This document shows positions 7,372 to 15,500 of a stretch of 64,000 nt of DNA, in pieces; within the stretch, counting starts at the first letter, position 1; every line of letters starts with the position of its first letter. The position numbers and the translations under genes are program-made. The notes under the pieces were generated by a model. It had not been told where the DNA came from. It made no database searches and was given only the letters and a program-made list of their open reading frames with translations. Origin of the DNA: an uncultured Bacteroidota bacterium (GTDB taxonomy: Bacteria > Bacteroidota > Bacteroidia > Chitinophagales > Chitinophagaceae); assembly GCA_937928385.1 (NCBI GenBank), contig CALEZD010000077.1, positions 62,001-126,000 on the forward strand. Reading direction: 5' to 3'.

Positions 7372-7962
7372 TCAGTTAGCTTCCAGGATGCTCATCACAT
7401 CATAGATGCAGAAAATACCCTCATGGTAAAGGGTCTCCTGGATTTGCCGGCTGTCATTAATGGTATGCACATTGCCTGATTCTTCGTGCAGCATAGGCTG
7501 TACCACTTTTTCATCTTTGGCAATTATTTGTTGTGCCATGCCGGCTATCCGGAAAGGGGCTGTGTTTTCTTTGCCATCAGGGTCGTTGTTTCCGTGGCCA
7601 AAGTAGAGTGAAGGGTAGCAGGCGTTCAGCGCATGTATACATTGGTGTACCAGTGTATTGCACATACTGTGTATCGGCCTGTTCAGTTTCAGCCTGTTCA
7701 GGTGTATTACTGCAGGGTTCAGCCTGTCATCATAAGCATCTGCCTTGCTGGAAAACCGCAGGGGCCAATAGGTATCTACCACCAGGTGAAGGTCTGTATT
7801 GCAGAGCAAGTCTGTTATCTCTTTGGGTGAAACTGTTGCCATGTCAAATTTTTTATAGTTATAAATTGCATCCAGGAATGGAATGTATGTAAAAAGCCTG
7901 TTGACATTCACTATTCCTGCTTCTATGATATCATTACTGCCACAATAGCTTATTCTTATCAT
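7372..7962 (-). CDS. Metallopeptidase-like protein with HQxxH in place of HExxH
   Basis: 196 residues, no signal peptide. The central helix reads NTLVHQCIHALNACYPSLYFGHGNN, with His106, His110 and His123 spaced as in zincin-type zinc sites (HxxxH plus a third His). The glutamate normally found after the first histidine is Gln107, so peptidase activity is doubtful. The N-terminus (MIRISYCGSNDIIEAGIVNVNRLF) and C-terminus show no family I recognise. It converges with the 41-residue gene and has no close partner. It may be a domesticated phage-type or pseudo-enzyme form; the alternative is that the histidines have nothing to do with zinc. Confidence 0.5.
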   Translation of the reverse strand: MIRISYCGSNDIIEAGIVNVNRLFTYIPFLDAIYNYKKFDMATVSPKEITDLLCNTDLHLVVDTYWPLRFSSKADAYDDRLNPAVIHLNRLKLNRPIHSMCNTLVHQCIHALNACYPSLYFGHGNNDPDGKENTAPFRIAGMAQQIIAKDEKVVQPMLHEESGNVHTINDSRQIQETLYHEGIFCIYDVMSILEAN

Positions 7963-8196
7963 ACGCTGCTTGTTCTGTTTGTATCACGGCGATGGGTTTA
8001 CAGGTAAGTGAGGATAATTCTTATTATTAGCGGTTGTTTATTACCAAACACTGTTGACCGCCATACAAAAGTGCTGAAAGCCCCATAGCCCTGCAACGGG
8101 AATATGTGCAAAGCAAGGGGGGTATTTTTCACGGGGTATATTTGAATTGTGCCGGGGAAATACATACTTTGTGCCTGTTACATAAAGAGACATACT

Positions 8197-8982
8197 ATGC
8201 CCGTAAAAATTCAGATAGGAGACAACTCGGATGACCCGAGAGTAATTGATTTGCAGGAATATTACGATGGAAGGGACAACTTTCACCTGCATTACTACTT
8301 CACAACAACAGAAGCCGCTTTTGGAGGGCAGGTGATAGATGTACAATGGGCTGACCTGCAGAATGCCGTGAACCAGTACATGGCTGCAACAGGTAAACTG
8401 CCCGAGGACGTGGCTTTAAGATTTGTACACTGTTTTGAACCCGCACCAGCCGGCCACCTGTACCTACGTATGCAGGTATGCAGCCTTGTAGCATCGCAGG
8501 TGCCGCCACCTCCGGGTGGGTCGCAGGTGTACGACCTGGATACAACCGGCTCGCTTTGGTTTGAGTTAAAGCATGGCGCGGTCACTCCAACGACTGATGA
8601 ATCGCTGGAAGGAATAGAATACCTGCAGAACTTCTATTATAAAATCGACCCCCAGTCGCAGGAAATGGAATGCCTTATTGACGGGCCTACCAAGTATGTA
8701 AAAAACCTGGTGCTGCCCTGGGGTATGGAAATACTGCAGATGTATATACAAAACGGTAGCCCCGAGGGTGGAGGCATTCATTTTGCATCCTGTTCTTATA
8801 CCACTACGCCCGCATACGCCAATGTGATGTGGCCGCATGGTATGGTTATATATTTGTCTAACAGCTCGGGTGAACCTTTGCTGGATAACGGCAACTATCT
8901 GACCATATTCCATAATAAAGGAGCGGATATGGCGACTATGTGCCCGCCTAATTGTAATATATACATAGCTCCGTTAATTTGA
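8197..8982 (+). CDS. Unknown 261-residue protein upstream of a two-component operon
   Basis: Begins MPVKIQIGDNSDDPRVIDLQEYYDGRD. There is no signal peptide and no membrane segment. The sequence is rich in Tyr, Gly and Pro, with a PPPPGG stretch near residue 117 and a cysteine cluster near the end (MCPPNCNIY). A longer GTG reading from 8149 exists; the ATG at 8197 is preferred. I do not recognise the family. It ends 34 bp before a membrane protein gene that overlaps a histidine kinase gene, so it may belong to that operon. A ligand or effector of the signalling system is one guess without direct support. Confidence 0.55.
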   Translation: MPVKIQIGDNSDDPRVIDLQEYYDGRDNFHLHYYFTTTEAAFGGQVIDVQWADLQNAVNQYMAATGKLPEDVALRFVHCFEPAPAGHLYLRMQVCSLVASQVPPPPGGSQVYDLDTTGSLWFELKHGAVTPTTDESLEGIEYLQNFYYKIDPQSQEMECLIDGPTKYVKNLVLPWGMEILQMYIQNGSPEGGGIHFASCSYTTTPAYANVMWPHGMVIYLSNSSGEPLLDNGNYLTIFHNKGADMATMCPPNCNIYIAPLI

Positions 8983-9016
8983 CGTAACTGGTAATCAAAC
9001 CATATTGCCTTAATCT

Positions 9017-9664
9017 ATGTCATTATATTTATACCCAATATTTGCATCTAAGATATTTGCAGTAATCATTGGGCTTGTAAATTGGAGACTATTAACGAAA
9101 CCTTACAAGTTAATTGCAGTACAAGTCTGTCTTATACTGTTAACTGAGAGTTTGGGGTTATACTTAAATCATGTCAGGCAGTGTAACAATGTTTTTCTAT
9201 TTAATATCTATAACATTCTTGAAGTTTGGTTACTTGCGTATATTGGAAAGCAGTTTATCACAACAAAGTTTGCAAGGTTAATATTACCAATACTGATTTT
9301 TCTGACTGTCTATTGGTTTTACTGTGTTCTTTTACGGGGTATTGATGAGTTTTTCAATTGGTTTTTTGTTGTATACTGCTTTTTTTTAGTAATCATTTTC
9401 ACTGTTATTTTATTTACTAATGCTTTGTTTAACAGAAAAAAGGTGCTTGGTGAACCCTTATTTCTGATTTGTATTTCTATAATACTCTATTATGGATGTA
9501 CAGTCCCTTTGTTTGGTGTTATGAACTACCTGATTAAAAATGATATAAATACAGCTGCACGCTTATTTTATATTAGCCACACAGTTGAAGTGCTCAGGTA
9601 TCTCTTAATTGCCATAGCATTCTATCTTTACGGCCGACAAGCGAAAAGAGCCTATGTTGCATAA
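9017..9664 (+). CDS. Integral membrane protein, probable sensory partner of the histidine kinase
   Basis: 215 residues with about six to seven hydrophobic segments, starting MSLYLYPIFASKIFAVIIGLV and including LILPILIFLTVYWFYCVLL, FFVVYCFFLVIIFTVILF and LRYLLIAIAFYLYG. No family is recognised by name. Its last 11 bases overlap the start of the histidine kinase gene (ATGTTGCATAA), so the two are coupled. The kinase has only one membrane helix and no extracytoplasmic sensor domain, which makes this protein the likely sensor or signal-transfer part. Base composition is clearly more AT-rich than the genes around it, by eye, which fits either hydrophobic codon use or foreign origin. Confidence 0.6.
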   Translation: MSLYLYPIFASKIFAVIIGLVNWRLLTKPYKLIAVQVCLILLTESLGLYLNHVRQCNNVFLFNIYNILEVWLLAYIGKQFITTKFARLILPILIFLTVYWFYCVLLRGIDEFFNWFFVVYCFFLVIIFTVILFTNALFNRKKVLGEPLFLICISIILYYGCTVPLFGVMNYLIKNDINTAARLFYISHTVEVLRYLLIAIAFYLYGRQAKRAYVA

Positions 9665-10424
9665 CGATGTTGCACTTACAGTACTGGTCAGCACATTGCT
9701 GATACTATTGCTCGTAGCCGGGGTTATTATCACTATGATACTGGCCAACCGCCGTCATGTGCAGCAAGAGGTGAAGATGGCGCAGATGCAGGTAGAATAT
9801 GAAAAAGAACTGCGCATGGTTGAAAACGAAGTGCAGGAGCAGGTACTGACCAATGTAGCGCGCGAGCTGCATGATAATATAGGCCAGCTCCTCACGCTCA
9901 TCAGGCTGCAACTGGAGCAGGAAAAGCTGGATAGTGATGAGATAGCGCAGAAGCTGGCACCTGTAGATAACACCCTCAGCGATACTATTGACCAGGTGCG
10001 CATGCTCAGCCATAGCCTCAATACCGATTACCTGGAGACACAGGGGCTTAATTATGCAATAGAAAAAGAGGTGGACAGGTTGTCCAAGCTCCGGAAGCTG
10101 AAAGTGCATTGGCATACCGACGGGGTAGAGCCATCATTTGATAAAGGTAAACGCATCATAATATTCAGGATGCTACAGGAGGTCATCAATAATACACTGA
10201 AGCACTCCGGGGCGAAAAACATATCCATTACCCTGCAGGCTGCAGGCAGGTTTGCATTAGAAATAAAGGATGACGGGCGTGGGTTTGATAAGGAACAGGT
10301 ACTGGCTACCGGCAAAGGTTCCGGCCTGACTAACCTGCAAAAAAGGGCCAAGCTGGCGGAGGTATCGCTCCATATTACTTCTGCTATCGGCAAAGGCAGT
10401 ATATTTACTTTCTCAGAAAGTTGA
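9654..10424 (+). CDS. Sensor histidine kinase, HisKA_3 (NarL-partner) type
   Basis: 256 residues: one N-terminal membrane helix (about 7-30), a coiled linker, then the HisKA_3 dimerisation box with the phospho-acceptor His73 in ARELHDNIGQ, and an HATPase_c domain with EVINNTLKHSGA (N box), DDGRGFD (G1) and GKGSGLTNLQKRA (G2). It should autophosphorylate and pass the phosphate to the LuxR-type regulator whose gene starts three bases after its stop codon. There is no sensor domain in this protein; the membrane protein encoded in the overlapping upstream gene may supply it. Similar short kinases are widespread in Bacteroidota. Confidence 0.88.
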   Translation: MLHNDVALTVLVSTLLILLLVAGVIITMILANRRHVQQEVKMAQMQVEYEKELRMVENEVQEQVLTNVARELHDNIGQLLTLIRLQLEQEKLDSDEIAQKLAPVDNTLSDTIDQVRMLSHSLNTDYLETQGLNYAIEKEVDRLSKLRKLKVHWHTDGVEPSFDKGKRIIIFRMLQEVINNTLKHSGAKNISITLQAAGRFALEIKDDGRGFDKEQVLATGKGSGLTNLQKRAKLAEVSLHITSAIGKGSIFTFSES

Positions 10425-10427
10425 ACC

Positions 10428-11090
10428 ATGTCACACGCTGTACATATTTTCCTGGTAGATGACCATCCCATAGTGCGCAACGGCCTCAAGGCCCTGGTAG
10501 AACGTCTTGGCAACTACAAAGTGACGGCCGAGTACGACAATGGCGAGGGACTGATGAACGATTTCCCTTTTTCTGCTCCTCCCGACCTGATAATTATGGA
10601 CCTGGCTATGCCCATAATGGATGGTACAGAAACCGTTATAGCACTAAAACAAAAAGGCTCAAAAATACCGGTACTGATACTCACACTGGAAACGGATGAA
10701 CGCACCATCATAAATTTGTTCAGGTTGGGTATCAGGGGTTACCTGCCCAAGAGTTCTACCGCCGATGTACTGCGCAAGGCAATCAGCGATGTGATGGGTA
10801 CAGGGTATTACCACAACGAGATGCTGGCAAAGGCATTGTTATCATCTGACCAGGTGGTGCTTGATGAGCGCCAGCAGACACTTGCCCAGGTAAGCCAGCG
10901 CGAGAGGGATTTTCTAAAGCTGGTTTGCGATGAAAATGAACCCACTTACGAGCAGATAGCCAATATAATGGAAGTAAGCCGCCGCACGGTGGATGGTTAT
11001 CGCGAATCACTGTTCACCAAGTTTAATATCAGGTCGAAGACGGGGCTGGTAATGTTTGCTATAAAGTACGGTATTGTAAAACAGCCATAA
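10428..11090 (+). CDS. LuxR/NarL-type response regulator
   Basis: 220 residues: an N-terminal receiver domain with the acidic pair Asp11-Asp12, phospho-acceptor Asp58 in IIMDLAMPIMDG and a Lys in YLPKSS, and a C-terminal LuxR-type helix-turn-helix (about 150-210: QREREFL-like start QRERDFLKLV, then YEQIANIMEVSRRTVDGYRE). It follows the kinase gene at 3 bp, so the pair is a complete two-component system acting on transcription. Targets are unknown. A hairpin lies between its stop codon and the convergent gene at 11142. Confidence 0.9.
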   Translation: MSHAVHIFLVDDHPIVRNGLKALVERLGNYKVTAEYDNGEGLMNDFPFSAPPDLIIMDLAMPIMDGTETVIALKQKGSKIPVLILTLETDERTIINLFRLGIRGYLPKSSTADVLRKAISDVMGTGYYHNEMLAKALLSSDQVVLDERQQTLAQVSQRERDFLKLVCDENEPTYEQIANIMEVSRRTVDGYRESLFTKFNIRSKTGLVMFAIKYGIVKQP

Positions 11091-11093
11091 AAC

Positions 11094-11124
11094 AATAAGC
11101 CCATGCTTATAGCACGGGCTTATT
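11094..11124. terminator. Hairpin between convergent genes
   Basis: A 9-bp stem AATAAGCCC / GGGCTTATT closes a 13-base loop between the response regulator stop and the convergent HTH gene. On the minus strand the stem is followed by GTTTTAT, so it fits best as terminator of the HTH gene, with a possible role for both transcripts. Confidence 0.55.
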
Positions 11125-11141
11125 CAGAAAATAATTATCCC

Positions 11142-11582
11142 TTATATTTTGTACTTAATAAGCCTGAGTATCTCTATGATCATATCAGGGGTAAAAAGTT
11201 TCTTTTTGCAATGTAATATGCGGCTGAGTATTTGCTGGTCGGTTTTCAAATGCATAGCCAGTTCAGCCTGCGTTACCTTTTTAGCTTCCATATATGCCTG
11301 CAGGCCTTCCGCAATTACCTCGTACATATTTTTTGGCGGCTTCTTCGATGCGAGTATTTCGTTGACGCTGCCTGCCCGTGCATATTTCAGAAACTTCTCG
11401 AGAAAAGCTTCGGTCAGCGGGGTTTCACCGTTTATCACTTTTGAGTAATAATAGGGTGTTACCTTGATTTTTGCAGCAATTTCACCTTTTGTCGCAATGT
11501 TGCGGCGCTTCATCAATATTGCTGCGGCCTGCTTCAGTTGCAGCGGCTTAACGTCTTTTACGTGTTTCGCTTTTGGAGGCAT
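11142..11582 (-). CDS. Double helix-turn-helix XRE-type regulator
   Basis: 146 residues, Lys-rich, with two segments that look like Cro/C1-type helix-turn-helix domains. The first (about 17-68) contains KGEIAAKIKVTPYYYSKVINGETPLTEAFLEKFLKYA. The second (about 92-140) contains VTQAELAMHLKTDQQILSRILHCKK. Between them lies a short Pro/Lys linker. It should bind DNA in the cytoplasm; no ligand domain is visible. A single polypeptide with two XRE-like domains could bind a bipartite operator as a monomer. No neighbouring gene shows what it controls; the two-component operon converges with it. Confidence 0.65.
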   Translation of the reverse strand: MPPKAKHVKDVKPLQLKQAAAILMKRRNIATKGEIAAKIKVTPYYYSKVINGETPLTEAFLEKFLKYARAGSVNEILASKKPPKNMYEVIAEGLQAYMEAKKVTQAELAMHLKTDQQILSRILHCKKKLFTPDMIIEILRLIKYKI

Positions 11583-11709
11583 TATTTTATGGAATTTGTG
11601 TAAATATACATATATCTGTTAGTTATTACAATCTTAATGTAAAATTGGTGCGTTAATTTTTTCGGCGCCCTACAGATTACGTAAAGATATGAATATTACA
11701 GAATTTTTG

Positions 11710-12498
11710 TTATTGTCTTACCATCATAAACAGGTACTCGTTGTCAGGAAATAAGGCCATCACGGTATCCACCGAATTGCTCTTGTAATCCGGCACAACA
11801 CCCGTAGGCAGTTTGCCACCAGTCATATTGCCTGCTGCCTGTCCTGCTGCGTCTTTAAATTCAATATACGGCACTTCGGTTTGCTGCACCATAAATGTAA
11901 GCTTGTCAGTCACCAGCGTACCAGCCATATTTTTGTGTACATAATCCGCCTCAAAGCCTTTTTTGATGGTTACCTGGCGGTACCGCTCATTGGGCGTCAG
12001 TGTATTCCATTCATTAGTGTAGCCAAATGTTCCGCTGTAGAGAAATGCACCTATGGAAATCCAGGTTGTTTCAGTGCCTGCGCCTTTCAAAAAGGCGTTG
12101 CGTCCGGTGCCTTTCAAAGAGGGGTCAAGATAGTAAGTGTTATTGCCGGGCTCAGGTTGTATGCGCACCCTGGGGCCGGTAACGAGGTAGTCATCATTAT
12201 ACCAGTTGTTGTAGTAATAATCTTCGGAATACCAGTCCATGTAGTAGGTAGTGCCTTTGGCAAATTTACTGCCGGGCAATGTTTTGGTCTCAAGGGGTGC
12301 TATTACTATCCTGTCTGCCAGGTTATTATTGCCTGCATAATCTGCCGCTGATGCGTACAAATCCAGTGTCAATGTTTTGTCAATCCTGTTGACAATGGTA
12401 ACATCAGAATTGTCATTTGCCTTTTTCCTGCATGATGCAGCAAAGCTCACTAACAATATGAATACAAGGGCAACAGGCTTTAATACTTCCTTACGCAT
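11710..12498 (-). CDS. Lipoprotein of unknown function
   Basis: 262 residues starting MRKEVLKPVALVFILLVSF with a lipobox FAASC, so it is an exported lipoprotein. The mature part begins RKKANDNSDVTIVNRIDKTLTLDLYA and has Asn/Asp/Tyr-rich strands, including a YSEDYYYNNWYNDDY tract. The ATG at 12498 was chosen because it places the signal peptide correctly; an upstream ATG at 12534 would add 12 residues ahead of it. I recognise no domain. It starts 47 bp after the stop codon of the giant T9SS protein gene and may share its transcript. Confidence 0.7.
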   Translation of the reverse strand: MRKEVLKPVALVFILLVSFAASCRKKANDNSDVTIVNRIDKTLTLDLYASAADYAGNNNLADRIVIAPLETKTLPGSKFAKGTTYYMDWYSEDYYYNNWYNDDYLVTGPRVRIQPEPGNNTYYLDPSLKGTGRNAFLKGAGTETTWISIGAFLYSGTFGYTNEWNTLTPNERYRQVTIKKGFEADYVHKNMAGTLVTDKLTFMVQQTEVPYIEFKDAAGQAAGNMTGGKLPTGVVPDYKSNSVDTVMALFPDNEYLFMMVRQ

Positions 12499-12545
12499 AA
12501 ACTGTGTGGTTTTGTAACCAACTAAGTTAAGCAAAAATCAGCGTA

Positions 12546-15500
12546 TTAACGGACAATACTAAATGGTACCTCCCTGCTTTTGCCGGACATCATGATACGG
12601 AATATATATACGCCGCTGGGTAAGCCCCCGTCTATGTCAATTTTGCGCTCCATACGCCTGTCCTGGGTAGGCACTATATCAGCATATACTACCATGCCCA
12701 GCACGTTCACCACTTCAAAAGGCATTATCTGGTCCCTGCTCACTTTTGCCCTTACGCTAAAGTTGCCCTTGTTGGGGTTAGGGAACAATACCAGTTCTTC
12801 TGTTTCCGCTTCACCTGCATTTACTATCACTATTGTAATGGCCGAACTGCTGCAACCATTCAAAGTACTAACCAATGAGTAGGTGCCCGAGGCCGCTGTT
12901 GTCGCATTATCTATTACAGGATTCTGCACCAGCGAACCGTAATTGTTGGGGCCTCTCCATTGGAATGAAGCACCCTGTGTTGGATTGTTCATTTTGAGGT
13001 ACAGCGTTTCGCCTGATGTAAGCGGACTGTTGCTGCTGATTTCAGGAGTTTCAGGCCTTGGTTTTACCAATACATCCAGCGTATCGCGGCGGGTGCAACC
13101 CTCTCTTTCTACAATTACAACATACGGTCCTGAATCCCCTTCAACAACTCCGGGCTTAAATGCCTGTTTATCCAGGTAGGTATAGCCATTGGGCCCCGTC
13201 CATACATACAATACATTGGTGGAGGTATCACTTACATTCAATACCAATGTATCGCCCGTGCAGAGCGGCCCGTTATAAGATGTTTCAGGTATGCCCGGTA
13301 AAGGGATTACCCTGACATCTGCTGTGTCTTTACCTGTACATCCTGTAGCGCCCGATACTACTGTTACTACATATCGGCCGCCGTCGTTGAGCCCCGCATT
13401 GCCTATAGTGGCGCTGGGCCCCGAGCCGCTGAAGCCGGGATTGGACAGGGACATCCATGAATAAGTTTCATCGGGCTTGCCTGCCACACTCATTACTATA
13501 TTGGCCCCCTCGCACACAGGGCTGTTGGTGCCTATCTGCGGTGCGGGGTTAAGTATGATGGCTACCAGCGTGCTGTCGGGCGTAGAGTAGCACCCGTTGG
13601 TAAATGCCCTGGATATATAATAACCGGCATGGATGCCTGAATCCACATTGGGTATACTTGGGTTCTGTGTATTGGATGAATAGCCTGAAGGCCCTGCCCA
13701 ATTATAAGTTACGCCGGGGGTAGAACTGTTGGTGTTCAGGTCAAGGGTTTCACCTTCGCAGAGCGGCCCGTTGTTGGTCGCCACAGGTTTCTCCGGCCGC
13801 GAGCGAACTTCCAGGTAGCCTGTGTCATAAGCTGTACATCCGCCTGATTGGACTTTGAGAATGTATGTACCATGATTGTCTGGTTTGTTCAGACTGTTGA
13901 ATGTTAAGTTTTTAAATGGCCCATAGTTAATTGCGCCCGGATAAGTCAGATAGAAGCTATCTAAGTGCGGGTGGGATATATTGAGTTTCAGCGTATCTCC
14001 TTCGCAGGCATATGATGGCAAAGTAAGAACAGGGGGAGATATAGTGTCAACAACTGAGAGGTGTACAGAATCTACAGCTAAGGAACATGCGCCTGTTACA
14101 ACTTCTACAACATACCAGCCCGAGTCGGAGTATGACGCGCTTGGTATTTTATAAATGGTGTCATAATGTTTTTGGTTGGCAGGATCTGTCCATGTTACTT
14201 GTGCCCCTGCGGGTTTCCCCACTGGTATAAACTGCATGGGCGTTGTAGGACAAACCACTGTGCCGGGCGATGCTACTGCAGTAATAGGCAGCGGGTAAGA
14301 CTGCGTCACTGTAATACTTACCGTATCGCGTTGCAGGCAACCATTACTATTGGTAACTGTAAAGATATAGTCACCCGCATCGGACACCTGTATATTATAC
14401 CGGGTAGCTATATTGTTGTTTGTACCACCATTCCAACTACTACCGGCATGAGTCCACAAACGGGTTGAGCCTGTTACGTTAGTGCCTGTCAATATCAAAT
14501 CTTCATCGCTGCATATAGCGGTTTTGTTCGCTGATGCCAGCGGTTTGGCGGGGGATTGGTTAATCGTAACTACAACAGTATCCCGCACTTTACAACCCAG
14601 CATATCGGCTTCAACTATATAGTTGCCGGAGTGTGAGGTCTGAAGGTTGGTTCTTGTCGGATTTTGTTGGTTATTGGCTATAAAACTACCTGGCCCTGTC
14701 CAGTTGTACACTACACCGGTTGTGCTTGTGTTTGCGCTCAGCTGCAATTTTTCGTGTGTACATACGGGGCTGTTGCTGCTTGCAGTTACAGGATTTGGTT
14801 TCTGTGCCACAGTCACGGCTACAGTGTCGCGGCTGGGGCAGTTGTTCATCCATATTGTAAAGATGTAGTTGCCGGCATCAGAGGTTGAAACATTGTTTCT
14901 TGGTTTTGAAATTGGAGTAGCGGACACCTTTCCTGTATCTGAAAATCCGTTGGGGCCCGACCATTTCATTTCCATGTTTAAAGTCAGGTTACTTGCAATC
15001 AGGTTCAGGTTATCGCCGCTGCACAATGGTGCGTTGCTGGTCAGGTTCGGTTTAGGCGCTGCCTGTATTATGGTAGCTGTAGTAGTGTCTTTACGTTTAC
15101 AGCCGTTCAGGTCGGCAGTAATAATATAGTTGCCCGTGTGGTTGGCAGCCGTCATGTTGATGCGGGTAGCATTTCGCGTTATTGCATAATAGCCGTCAGG
15201 CCCTGTCCATGTATAGGTGGAACCTGATGTTGATATGGTAGAATATAAATTAAGGGTATCGTTACTGCACACCGGCCCGTTGTTGGTAGCTACGGGTTTG
15301 GTAGGCAGTGCTTTGATATTAATGTCAAAATCGTTGTCGTAAGAGGTATCAATAGGTAATGTAGCTACAATCCTGATACGGAAGCCTGTGCCTATAGCAC
15401 CGGCAGGCAGTTTGACACCTATGCTACCAGGCGCACTGGCTGTTTTTGTACCGATGTTGACAGGCGATGCAAAACTGCCTGAACTGTTGGATAGCTGCAC

